Shown here: piece after piece, positions 50,978 to 59,250 of the stretch
Numbering within the stretch: the stretch's first letter is position 1
Layout: the number at the start of each line of letters is the position of its first letter
NCBI GenBank assembly: GCA_000471925.1
Contig: CP006669.1
Coordinates: 186,001 to 250,000, forward strand
DNA from: Ralstonia pickettii DTP0602
GTDB taxonomy: Bacteria; Pseudomonadota; Gammaproteobacteria; Burkholderiales; Burkholderiaceae
Length of the DNA stretch: 64,000 nt
Direction: 5' to 3'
Program-made: the position numbers and the translations under genes
Notes under the pieces: model-generated
The model's input: the letters and a program-made list of their open reading frames with translations, nothing else
What the model was told of the DNA's origin: nothing
Database searches by the model: none

Positions 50978-51504
50978 AGGCGAGGGGTCAGCTTGAATTT
51001 GAGATCCGCAGTCTGATGACATACTGCGCTGAAGCGCGCCTTTACATAAAGAACTGCCTGCTGTGAAACTCGACGGTGATGGCGACGGCATTCCGTGAGA
51101 CACCACCTCTGCAGTGCAGTTACTTGCCTGGCGCTTCTTGTGGCTAGACCCGTCATGGAACCTCACCTCCGCGCGCAGCGCGTCGGCAATGACGTGGTAG
51201 CTGGTGTGGATGATGCTGCTTTCGGTCACGACCACGCGGAGCCGACGTGGCGGGCTTCGCGCTTGCCGCCTGGCCCGGTCTTGCCGCCAGGCGGTTCGTT
51301 CTTGCCGAGTTCGTCGCGCGGGGTGGGGCGGGATGGTGGGGAAGATTTCGGGCGTGTGGCACGGAGATCACGGCTGGCCTGCGGCGCGGACGCCGCTCGA
51401 GACCCATCCGTAGATCGTTACCCGTTTCATTGCTGGCCCCGAGGTCCCGTCCCGCCGTGGAAAATGCAGTACCATCGTCTTACCCACGCGCCAAGGAGCA
51501 GGGC
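50978..51504. other. Intergenic region, no gene supported
   Basis: About 525 bp between the Bug remnant and the VWA gene. Open frames run into the VWA gene from upstream (to 51247) and leftward (50888-51407) but contain no family sequence or start signals. Nothing else recognisable was found. Confidence 0.45.
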
Positions 51505-52569
51505 ATGCAGTTTCTCTGGCCGCAAATGCTCTGGCTGCTGCTCTCGCTCCCCCTGCTGGCAGCCGCTTACCTGTACCTGATTGCGCGGCGCAAGAAAATC
51601 GCCCTGTTGTATGCCAGTCTTGCGCTGCCGCGCGCCGCGCTGGGTCGCAACCAACGACTGCGTCGTCACATCCCGCCGTTGCTCTTCCTGCTCGCGCTGG
51701 GCGCGGCCCTGCTGGCTTGCGCCCGTCCTACCGCGACCATCACGCTGCCGTCCGACACCATCACCCTGGTACTGGCCATGGATACCTCCCGCAGCATGGA
51801 GGGGACCGACGTCGCGCCCACCCGGATCAGCGCCGCCCAGCAGGCTGCGCGGGATCTCATCGTCGGGCTGCCGGCCAGCGTGCGCCTGGGCATTGTCTCT
51901 TTTGCCGCCACGGCGACCGTGGTGCTGCCCCCCACCGACAACCGGCAGGACATGCTCGACGCGATCGATCGCTTCCAGCTCCAGCGCGGCACGGCGACCG
52001 GCAGCGGACTGATCCAGGCGCTGGCGGTGTTGTTCCCCGACGATGGCATCGACCTGGAAGCGATCCTCTTCAGCGGCGAGTCGCTCGCACCCGGGCCCGG
52101 CGGCAGATCGCTGACAGAGGCCGCCGCGGCGGACGCCGTCCGCAAGCGCGAGCAGGAGCGGCCGGCGGCGCAGCCCGGCTCTTACCGGCACGGTGCGGTG
52201 ATCCTGCTCAGCGATGGTCGCCGCACCACCGGCCCCGACCCTCTGGACGCCGCGCGTATGGCCGCCCAGCGCGGCGTGCGCGTCTATACCGTGGGCTTCG
52301 GTACGCCGCAGGACGCGGGTGCGGCAGTGTCGAGCCTGTCTTACTACATGCAGCTGGATGAAACCGCCTTGCGCGCGGTCGCGACGCTCACTGACGGCGA
52401 GTACTTCCAGGCTGGCTCGGCCGCGGACCTGACGCAGGTGTATCGCAAGCTGAGTGCCCGCTTCGCGCTCGAGCGCAGGGAAATCGAGATCAGTGCCTTG
52501 CTGGCGGCGGCCTCGGTCCTGCTGCTGGTGGCGGCGTGCGGGCTGTCGCTGCTGTGGTTCCGGAGGTGA
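51505..52569 (+). CDS. VWA-domain membrane protein (BatA-like)
   Basis: A 354-aa protein. Two N-terminal hydrophobic segments (MLWLLLSLPLLAAAYLYLIA and IPPLLFLLALGAALLACARP) resemble the BatA/aerotolerance N-terminal region; a von Willebrand A domain follows (about 95-310) with the MIDAS motif DTSRSM and the ATGSGLIQALAVLFPDD and VILLSDGRRTTG blocks; a last hydrophobic segment (LLAAASVLLLVAACGLSLLWF) ends the protein. The VWA domain should face the periplasm. Start 51505 has AGGAG eight bases before. In complete systems the partner genes are a MoxR ATPase and DUF58 protein; neither is adjacent, so this is a stand-alone copy. Confidence 0.87.
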   Translation: MQFLWPQMLWLLLSLPLLAAAYLYLIARRKKIALLYASLALPRAALGRNQRLRRHIPPLLFLLALGAALLACARPTATITLPSDTITLVLAMDTSRSMEGTDVAPTRISAAQQAARDLIVGLPASVRLGIVSFAATATVVLPPTDNRQDMLDAIDRFQLQRGTATGSGLIQALAVLFPDDGIDLEAILFSGESLAPGPGGRSLTEAAAADAVRKREQERPAAQPGSYRHGAVILLSDGRRTTGPDPLDAARMAAQRGVRVYTVGFGTPQDAGAAVSSLSYYMQLDETALRAVATLTDGEYFQAGSAADLTQVYRKLSARFALERREIEISALLAAASVLLLVAACGLSLLWFRR

Positions 52570-52798
52570 ACTGAAGCGCAGGCGACCGGTTCGGCACCCG
52601 CTTCGCGAACCGTCCTGTTGCCTCCGACATGGGTGCAGGGACACGCCTGCACACATCCATACGTTGAGCCCGCTTCCTCAGCGCACATGCCAGCGCGCAT
52701 GGTCCGACCTGCCGGCAGGCAGGGGATGGGCACATGGCTCGATGGGCGCACGCGGCACGGTCGCCGCCATTTGCGCAAAGCGCACGATCTTGCTTGAC

Positions 52799-53494
52799 TT
52801 ACGCCACGGCAGCCATGCGGCTCCGAAATGCGGCAGCAAAGTCTGCGGCATTGCCGATGTGTTCACGCATGCGTTGTTCAGCGAGGTCCGGATCGCGCGC
52901 TTCGAGTGCATCAATAATTCCCTCAAGCTCGGCGACTGCGTCCTTCATACGCAACGGTGGCGACGGGGTCATCTTCTTGAGCCAACGAAGCTTGTCTAGC
53001 AAGTTAAGCAGGCTCTCGGTCATCAGGCCATTGCCAGCGGTACGGTAAATGGTCGAGTGAAACATTGCATCCAGCTCGTTGAACTCGTCGAACACATCTT
53101 CCTCGAAATCCGAATCGCCCTGGGGCATGAACCGCCGGAAGGCTACCCTGAGTTTGCGCAGTGTCTCATCAGTGATGCGCGTTGCGGCGTGGCGGGTGAC
53201 GTAGGTTTCGAGTAACAGGCGGTACTCGAAGATCTCGTGAATCTCCTGTTCGGTCAGGGACCGCACGTAAGTTCCACTCTGAGGACTCACTGCGATCCAG
53301 CCATCATTCTTAAGCTGCGCAAAAGCCGTGCGTATCGGCGAGCGGCCGCAACCTAGCTCGTCGGCGAGTCGGGCCTCAGACAGCTTCTCGCCTGGCGGAT
53401 AGTGCAGGCTAATGATGCGCTGCTTGATTTCCTTGTAGACGAGAGTCGCGACCGCGGAGCTTTCCGGGATCTTCAACTCGTTGCCGATTTTCAC
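52799..53494 (-). CDS. GntR-family (FCD) regulator of the Rieske operon
   Basis: A regulator of 231 aa from the GTG at 53494 (VKIGNELKIPES), chosen because AGGAG lies six bases before it. ATGs at 53500 and 53599 are in frame but have poor ribosome-binding sites. The winged helix is residues about 15-80 (VYKEIKQRIISLHYPPGEKL, SEARLADELGCGRSPIRTAF) and the FCD domain about 90-220 (EYRLLLETYVTRHAA, MFHSTIYRTAGN, RMREHIGNAADFAAAF). It is divergent from the Bug gene heading the catabolic operon; palindromic CTRGTYGACTAG sites sit at that promoter and at the Rieske promoter, so it probably represses both. Confidence 0.88.
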   Translation of the reverse strand: MKIGNELKIPESSAVATLVYKEIKQRIISLHYPPGEKLSEARLADELGCGRSPIRTAFAQLKNDGWIAVSPQSGTYVRSLTEQEIHEIFEYRLLLETYVTRHAATRITDETLRKLRVAFRRFMPQGDSDFEEDVFDEFNELDAMFHSTIYRTAGNGLMTESLLNLLDKLRWLKKMTPSPPLRMKDAVAELEGIIDALEARDPDLAEQRMREHIGNAADFAAAFRSRMAAVA

Positions 53495-53629
53495 TTGCAT
53501 CTCCTGGTTGGCAAGCGTTTCGCTGCAGTGTGAAATTGTATCAAGGTAGTTGTCCAGTTTAGCGCACGCACGATTCCCCGGTGCCGGTCCTTTGTGCATA
53601 TTACACCGCTTTAGTGCCTAGAAAACATT

Positions 53630-53641
53630 CTAGTTGACTAG
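53630..53641. promoter_or_regulatory. Operator-like palindrome at the Bug promoter
   Basis: CTAGTTGACTAG (arms CTAGT/ACTAG around TG) overlaps a -35-like TTGACT at 53634-53639; TAGGAT follows at 16 bp. It lies between the divergent GntR and Bug genes. A related site with the same centre occurs at 54767-54780. Confidence 0.6.
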
Positions 53642-53691
53642 TTTGGTAATTGATCTAGGATAGTAACGCCCCCACGTAGAGGAGAAACCTT

Positions 53692-54657
53692 ATGTCCTTC
53701 AGTCGTGTCGTCCGCGGTCTGGCGTTGGCCGCCGGGCTGCTGTCCTCGGTTGCTCAAGCCCAATATCCAGACAAGCCGATACGCTTTATCGTGCCGTTCC
53801 CACCGGGAGGTGCGGTCGATGTCCTCGGTCGTGTGTCCGCCAAGTTGATCAGTGACGCGACCCATCAGTCCGTGGTGGTGGATAACGTTGCCGGCGCGGG
53901 CGGCGCCATTGGTTCCAAGATCGCCGCACAAGCAAATCCGGACGGATACACCTTGCTGATGGGCTCCACAAGTTCGTTGTCCATCAATCCGCTCTATCAG
54001 AAGGTGGGCTACGACCCGGTGAAGGACTTCACGCCGATTGCGTTGGTCGCCTCGGTGCCGCATGTGCTGGTCGTCGATCCGGCACTGCCAGTGAACACCC
54101 TTCAGGAGTTCATCGCATATGCCAAGGCGAGGCCCGGCAAGCTGAACTTCGCTTCGTCAGGCCCTGGCACGCCTCATCATGTAGCAGGCGAGATGCTCAA
54201 CCAGCTCGCAGGGGTCAATCTGGTACACGTTCCTTACAAGGGTACGGCGCCAGCATTGGTGGACGTGATGAGCGGTCAAGTGTCGGTGATGTCCGTCGAG
54301 ATCCTGGCCGCAGCTCCCCAAGTGCTGGCGGGGAAGGTGCGAGCTATTGGCATCGCCGCCGACCAACGCAGTCCACTACTACCTAACGTACCAACGACGG
54401 GCGAAGCGGGCCTGAAGGGATTCGAGGTGACTTCGTGGTACGGCGTTGTGGCACCGGCTGGCATTCCGGCGACTGTGGCTAAAAGGCTGTCGGCAGCAGT
54501 GTCGCAAGGCCTGACGTCCCCGGAGGCAGTCGAAAAGCTGAAGACGCTTGGGGCCAGGCCAGTGGGTGGTACGCCAGACCAGTTCCATACATTCCTGCAA
54601 AGTGAAAATCAGAAGTGGGGCAAGGTCATGACCGCTTCCAACATTTCGAACAAGTAG
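53692..54657 (+). CDS. Bug/TctC-family periplasmic solute-binding protein
   Basis: A 321-aa receptor: signal peptide SRVVRGLALAAGLLSSVAQA, family opening YPDKPIRFIVPFPPGGAVDV, LVHVPYKGTAPALVDVMSGQ in the middle. Start 53692 has GGAGAAACCTT upstream. It heads the operon of oxygenase and hydrolase genes and presumably captures their substrate or a related acid. No TctA/TctB genes are near. The 189-bp gap to the Rieske gene contains a second operator-like palindrome, so the downstream genes may also have their own promoter. Confidence 0.88.
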   Translation: MSFSRVVRGLALAAGLLSSVAQAQYPDKPIRFIVPFPPGGAVDVLGRVSAKLISDATHQSVVVDNVAGAGGAIGSKIAAQANPDGYTLLMGSTSSLSINPLYQKVGYDPVKDFTPIALVASVPHVLVVDPALPVNTLQEFIAYAKARPGKLNFASSGPGTPHHVAGEMLNQLAGVNLVHVPYKGTAPALVDVMSGQVSVMSVEILAAAPQVLAGKVRAIGIAADQRSPLLPNVPTTGEAGLKGFEVTSWYGVVAPAGIPATVAKRLSAAVSQGLTSPEAVEKLKTLGARPVGGTPDQFHTFLQSENQKWGKVMTASNISNK

Positions 54658-54766
54658 ACCTTTTGCTGCAGGCGCTCGCGTACCTGCTGCGCGGGCTGCA
54701 GCGAGTCCGCCAACATCCCGTGTTGCCGCTTGACTCCTAAACCCCAGTACCTATTCTCATAATTAT

Positions 54767-54780
54767 ACTGGTCGACTAGT
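54767..54780. promoter_or_regulatory. Operator-like palindrome at the Rieske promoter
   Basis: ACTGGTCGACTAGT is a 14-bp palindrome with one mismatch, overlapping a -10-like TATACT (54764-54769) 67 bp before the Rieske gene. It shares CTRGTYGACTAG with the site at 53630, so both are probably bound by the GntR protein encoded at 52.8 kb. Confidence 0.6.
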
Positions 54781-54846
54781 TCTCCAGATGGTGCAAAAAG
54801 CTCAAACAAGCTACTCAGAGCGCAGCTCAAAAACCGAGGATGACAG

Positions 54847-56031
54847 ATGACTCTCGACATTTTTTCGCCCGAACATTACGCCGCCACCCGCCTGCCGCTG
54901 CATGAAGGTTCGCCCCTGCCGGGCTGGTGCTATACGTCGCCCGAGTGGTATCAGCGGGAAGTTGACACGATGTTCCGCAAGGATTGGCTTTGCGTAGGTC
55001 GTGTGGAGCAGGTGGCCGAGCCGGGCAGCTACTTCTCCATTGAAGTCCTGGATCATCCGCTGATCGTCGTGCGCGACGAAAACAACGAAGTCCGTGTCCA
55101 TTCGGCACTGTGCCGGCACCGGGGCGCCATCATCACCGAGAGCGCAGGCAAGTGTCGCGCCTTCACGTGTCCGTACCACAGCTGGACCTACGCTCCGAGC
55201 GGCAAACTGCTTGGCACGCCAGGTACTCCGCCGCCGATGGCTGGCGTCGCCGGCTTCAAGGCATCGGAGCACGGTCTGCGGTCGATCCGCAGCGGCATCT
55301 GGGCCGGCTTCATCTTCATTACGTTCAATGCGGACGCCGAGCCGCTGATGACCTGGCTGGGTGATTTGCCGGCATACATGGCCAGCCACAAGCTCGATGA
55401 AATGCAATGGACGCACCGCGACGAGTATGTCGTCGACTGCAACTGGAAGGTGTGGCTCGAAAACGCCTTCGAGAACTACCACGTCCCGACCATTCACCGG
55501 AAGCACGTCGATCCCAAGAATCCGCAGAACTGGCAGTTCGAGAAGACCCAAGGTCCGTGGGAAGCGATGTACAGCAGGCGAAGCATCGTTGCTTACTCCG
55601 GGCTGCCTGAGGTCCCGGGGATTGATGCGGACAAGGCGAACTGCCTCTTTCACATCTGGGTGCAGCCGACTCTGCAGATCATCGTGACTTCGTCCTACAT
55701 GAAGTTCCGACAGTACTTCCCCGAGGGTCCGGAGAAACTCCGGCTGTACGAAAACTGGACATTCCCCCGCAGTACCGTGGAGCGCGCCGATTTCGACGAG
55801 ATCGTCGGGCCGGCGTACTACGAGAAATACTCACAGGTCGTCATCGAGGACCTGAGCATCAATCCTAACGTGCAGAAGGCAATGCGTACCGGCGCCTACG
55901 AACCTGGCCGCTTCTCGCTCGAAGAATACATCGTGCACCGCATTGCCAACCACGTTCTCGATCGCGTCGTTGGGCCCGACTCCGAATCCTCGCGCCAGAA
56001 CCGTGAAGGTCCTGCATTGAAGGCTGCTTGA
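54847..56031 (+). CDS. Rieske-type ring/quaternary-amine oxygenase, alpha subunit
   Basis: A 394-aa oxygenase. The Rieske [2Fe-2S] ligands are Cys89, His91 (LCRHRGA) and Cys108, His111 (CPYHSW). The catalytic domain carries the mononuclear iron pair His212 and His217 in NWKVWLENAFENYHVPTIHR, with Glu205 in the position of the bridging acid of carnitine/choline-type oxygenases. It is a single-subunit alpha type without a beta subunit gene. The matching reductase gene is two genes downstream. Substrate is not determined; the bridging glutamate and the operon content favour a small N-containing or carboxylate compound over an aromatic ring. Start 54847 has GAGGATGACAG upstream. Confidence 0.92.
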   Translation: MTLDIFSPEHYAATRLPLHEGSPLPGWCYTSPEWYQREVDTMFRKDWLCVGRVEQVAEPGSYFSIEVLDHPLIVVRDENNEVRVHSALCRHRGAIITESAGKCRAFTCPYHSWTYAPSGKLLGTPGTPPPMAGVAGFKASEHGLRSIRSGIWAGFIFITFNADAEPLMTWLGDLPAYMASHKLDEMQWTHRDEYVVDCNWKVWLENAFENYHVPTIHRKHVDPKNPQNWQFEKTQGPWEAMYSRRSIVAYSGLPEVPGIDADKANCLFHIWVQPTLQIIVTSSYMKFRQYFPEGPEKLRLYENWTFPRSTVERADFDEIVGPAYYEKYSQVVIEDLSINPNVQKAMRTGAYEPGRFSLEEYIVHRIANHVLDRVVGPDSESSRQNREGPALKAA

Positions 56032-56066
56032 GCAACGCATCTCGCCCAACTCTCGGAGAAATATCT

Positions 56067-57092
56067 ATGTTGTCCACCGCAATGAGCCGCCAATATTCGG
56101 AGGCGGATCCGCTTCACGTCCACATCGAGAACTCGCGCACGATGATGCCGGTGTTCACCGTGCGACCCGACCAATACGAGGCGGCACTGTCGCGTCATCC
56201 GGACGTCGCGAAGCGCATCCGCACGACGTGGGGCAGTGATCAGGACATCTATCAGGCTGCGATGCAGACCGCCGATGCGATGATCACTTATCGGTTTCCG
56301 TACAAATCGCTGGGCAGCGACGCCAGGCGATTGAAACTGCTGCAGATCCTGGGCGCTGGCGTGGACTACCTGCTGCCACTGGACTGGGTGCCGATGGGCA
56401 TTCAAGTGCTGACTAACAGTGGTGCTCACCTTCCCAAAGCCGCGCAGTCCGGCCTGATGGCGCTCCTGATGGTCAATGCGCGGATGCCGGCGCTCATGTG
56501 GAACCACCGTCGGCATGCCTGGGACCGTCAGTTCACGTCCGCCCTGAATGGCAAGACGGTGCTGATCGTGGGCGTGGGCTCAATTGGTGGGGGCATCGCA
56601 GAGCTCGCCAGGCAGTTCGGTATGCATGTCATCGGCATCCGCCGCAGCGGTGCGGCCCACCCTCATGTCGACAGCATGCATAAGCCGGAGGAGCTCCATA
56701 CACTTCTGCCGCAGGCCGACTTCGTGCTCCTGAACACGGCTCTTACGGATGAAACGCGTTTCCTGATCGGTGCCGACGAAATCGAACGCATGCGTACCGG
56801 CGCTGGCCTGATCAACATGTCTCGCGGGGGCCTGATTGACCCGGCTGCGCTGGATGTGGCGCTACGGGCCGGAAAGCTTAGTGGCGCCATGATTGACGTA
56901 ACCTATCCAGAGCCGCCGCCCGCCGATTGGCGTTACTGGGAAACGCCCAACCTGGTGATCACTCCCCATGTGCTGTCCGATGACATCGAGCACTACATTC
57001 CCCATACGCTGGATCTGTTCTTCAGCAATATTCGGCGCCACTTCAATGGCGAGCCGCTGACCAACCTGGTCGATGTGTCGCGCAGCTACTGA
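56067..57092 (+). CDS. D-2-hydroxyacid dehydrogenase (NAD-dependent)
   Basis: A 341-aa dehydrogenase: NAD-binding VLIVGVGSIGGGIAELARQF, catalytic Arg in GLINMSRGGLIDPAALDVAL, Glu in DVTYPEPPPADW and His in LVITPHVLSDD. The N-terminal substrate domain (ILGAGVDYLLPLDWVPMGIQ) is that of the GhrA-like group acting on glyoxylate, hydroxypyruvate and related acids. The start at 56067 (MLSTAMSRQ) has CGGAGAAATATCT, a good ribosome-binding site; an upstream frame start at 56028 overlaps the Rieske gene by 4 bp. In this operon it may reduce or oxidise an alpha-keto or hydroxy acid made from the oxygenase product. Confidence 0.88.
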   Translation: MLSTAMSRQYSEADPLHVHIENSRTMMPVFTVRPDQYEAALSRHPDVAKRIRTTWGSDQDIYQAAMQTADAMITYRFPYKSLGSDARRLKLLQILGAGVDYLLPLDWVPMGIQVLTNSGAHLPKAAQSGLMALLMVNARMPALMWNHRRHAWDRQFTSALNGKTVLIVGVGSIGGGIAELARQFGMHVIGIRRSGAAHPHVDSMHKPEELHTLLPQADFVLLNTALTDETRFLIGADEIERMRTGAGLINMSRGGLIDPAALDVALRAGKLSGAMIDVTYPEPPPADWRYWETPNLVITPHVLSDDIEHYIPHTLDLFFSNIRRHFNGEPLTNLVDVSRSY

Positions 57093-57106
57093 TAGGAGTC
57101 AATATC

Positions 57107-58072
57107 ATGAGTCAGGCTACCGACGAGCTTCGCCTGGTCAAGGTCGCGGCGAAGCACGAGGTCGCGACCGACATTGTGCAGTTCGACCTATGTGCTGCGG
57201 ACGGTCGGCCCCTGCCGCCGTTTGCCGCCGGCGCGCACATCGATGTGCATACGCCGTCTGGTCTCGTGAGACAGTATTCCCTGTGCGGATTGCCAGGCAA
57301 TACCGAGCGGTACAAGATCGCAGTCAAGCATGAGCGGGGCGGTCGTGGCGGTTCCGCTAGCTTGCACGGCAATGTCGAGGTGGGCAGTGCGTTGGGCATT
57401 TCCGCACCACGCAATCATTTCCCGCTTGCCGATGATGCGGCGCACACGATATTCGTGGCGGGCGGCATCGGCATCACGCCCATCCTCGCGATGATCTCGA
57501 GCTTAGAGCTGGCCGGAAAGTCCTGGGAACTGCACTACTGTGCGCGATCGGAAAGGCATGCTGCGTACCATGCAGAACTGATGGAGCGCCATCCGGACAG
57601 CGTCACCGAGTACTTCAGCGAGACACCCACCTTTCCGGTACAGGAGGTCGTCAGCAAGATGGCGGCATCGCGGGCGAACGTACATCTGTATTGCTGTGGT
57701 CCGGCCGGACTGATGCATGCCGTAGAAGCCGCGACGCCTGAGACCATCGCGTCGCGTGTGCATTTCGAATGGTTCGCCGCGCCGCAAGGCGCTGGCACGC
57801 CCAATGAACCATTTGAGATCCAACTCGCGTCGAACGGGAAGGTGTTTCCCGTATCCGCGGAGGAGACGGCGCTGGAGGTGCTACGCGCCCATGGCATCGA
57901 CATCCCGAGCAGTTGTGAGGAGGGGGTATGTGGCACCTGCGAAGTTCGCGTGCTGTCAGGATGCATTGAGCATCGCGACGTGCTCCTCAGTGAGGCAGAA
58001 CGCCAAAGCAACAAATGCATGATGACTTGCGTGTCCCGCGGCCAGCGCGAGCGCATTGTCCTCGACCTTTAG
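57107..58072 (+). CDS. Oxygenase reductase (ferredoxin-NAD reductase, VanB-like)
   Basis: A 321-aa reductase. FMN/FAD-binding region with VRQYSLCGLPGN, NAD-binding GGIGITPILAMISSLEL, and a C-terminal plant-type [2Fe-2S] domain with CEEGVCGTCEVRVLSG and CMMTCVSRGQ (four Cys ligands). It supplies electrons from NADH to the Rieske oxygenase in the same operon, forming a class IA two-component system. AGGAG at 57094-57098 precedes the ATG at 57107. The gene follows the dehydrogenase after 14 bp. Confidence 0.93.
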   Translation: MSQATDELRLVKVAAKHEVATDIVQFDLCAADGRPLPPFAAGAHIDVHTPSGLVRQYSLCGLPGNTERYKIAVKHERGGRGGSASLHGNVEVGSALGISAPRNHFPLADDAAHTIFVAGGIGITPILAMISSLELAGKSWELHYCARSERHAAYHAELMERHPDSVTEYFSETPTFPVQEVVSKMAASRANVHLYCCGPAGLMHAVEAATPETIASRVHFEWFAAPQGAGTPNEPFEIQLASNGKVFPVSAEETALEVLRAHGIDIPSSCEEGVCGTCEVRVLSGCIEHRDVLLSEAERQSNKCMMTCVSRGQRERIVLDL

Positions 58073-58092
58073 ACCGGCCGACTGGAGAAATG

Positions 58093-59250
58093 ATGGAATC
58101 CACCACACCAAACGAGTACATTCCCTCGCTGCGCCGCGTCGGTCATACGGTCTATGTAGGTATGCAACTGCCCGTCTCCGCAAGCGGCGAGATCGACATT
58201 GCCGAACAGACCGACCAGGTCTTCCGCAGTCTTGTTGCGCGCCTCGAAGAGGCGGGCGGCAGCATGGCGGACCTTACCAAGCTCCATACGTACTACTTGT
58301 TTGAGGGAGATGGGGCAGCCATTACTGAGTATTGGGAGCGTATGACGGCAGTGCGCCTGCGGCATCTCGTCAATCCCGGGCCGGCGGCTACTGCGCTGCG
58401 TGTCCAAGGGGTAGGGCGAGAACAAGCACTGATCGCAGTCGACGGCATTGCAGAACTCAGCAGCGACAAGGAGCGCATCATGCCTGAGCATGCGTGGGAC
58501 TGGAGTATTCCGACGCCGTTCTCACAGGGCTGGCGCGTGGGCGAAAAGGTGTACGTCGGCGGTCAGATATCGGCGGACCGGCAGGGCCGTACGATCGCCC
58601 CGGGCAGTGTGGTCGAGCAAACGAAGAACACGCTCGAATACATCGAGCATGTTTTGCGCGACGCGCAGACGAACTGGTCCAATGTGTGCGCATTGAAAAT
58701 AGCGTACAAGCATGGGACTGACCCCGAGGCATCCCGGCAGCTCGGCGAGCAGATACTTGCGGAAGTCGTGCGTCGCCTCCCGGCACATAAGCCCGCTATC
58801 ACGATCATCGGTGTCGACCTGTTATACGAAGGTCTGCTGCTTGAGATTGACGCGGTTGCGTCCAAGGACATCGGTCTGCCGATCTGGCCAGAGATCGAAT
58901 CTTCGCCGCAGACGACTACCCGGACCTCCTCACCCGGATGGCTCAGCGGTGGCGAGTTGCACGTTGGCGCTCAGGCAAATCCGGATGCCATTGATCTGGG
59001 GACGCAGCTCGAGGGGGCGCTGTCACAGGTCGCGGCAGTGCTGCGAGCGGCAGGTGGTTCCGTTACGGATCTTGTCAAGCTCAACGTGTTCCTGTTGCCG
59101 GGCGAATCTGCCGACGCGGTCCAGCAGATGCTCAAGCAATTCCTTGCGCCGGGCCGTACCGTAGTCAGCATCGTCCAGGTCGCCGGCTTCCTGCTTGACG
59201 GCCAGCGTGTGCAGGTTGATGGTGTGGCCTTACTGGAGGAGGGGGCATGA
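58093..59250 (+). CDS. Three-domain RidA/YjgF-family protein
   Basis: A 385-aa protein with three RidA-like domains: about 5-125 (VGHTVYVGMQLPVSASGEID, DQVFRSLVARLEEAGGSM), 130-260 (VGEKVYVGGQISADRQGRTI, NTLEYIEHVLRDAQTN) and 275-385 (SGGELHVGAQANPDAIDLGT, VAAVLRAAGGSVTDLVKLNV). RidA proteins are homotrimers that hydrolyse reactive enamines/imines, so three tandem domains may fold as a covalent pseudo-trimer. The active arginine of archetypal RidA (ARSCVEV) is not evident in any domain (AATALRV, PAITIIGV, TVVSIVQV), so it is of the non-archetypal Rid groups. The M20 hydrolase gene overlaps its stop by 4 bp. Start 58093 is better spaced from GGAG than 58090. Confidence 0.87.
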   Translation: MESTTPNEYIPSLRRVGHTVYVGMQLPVSASGEIDIAEQTDQVFRSLVARLEEAGGSMADLTKLHTYYLFEGDGAAITEYWERMTAVRLRHLVNPGPAATALRVQGVGREQALIAVDGIAELSSDKERIMPEHAWDWSIPTPFSQGWRVGEKVYVGGQISADRQGRTIAPGSVVEQTKNTLEYIEHVLRDAQTNWSNVCALKIAYKHGTDPEASRQLGEQILAEVVRRLPAHKPAITIIGVDLLYEGLLLEIDAVASKDIGLPIWPEIESSPQTTTRTSSPGWLSGGELHVGAQANPDAIDLGTQLEGALSQVAAVLRAAGGSVTDLVKLNVFLLPGESADAVQQMLKQFLAPGRTVVSIVQVAGFLLDGQRVQVDGVALLEEGA

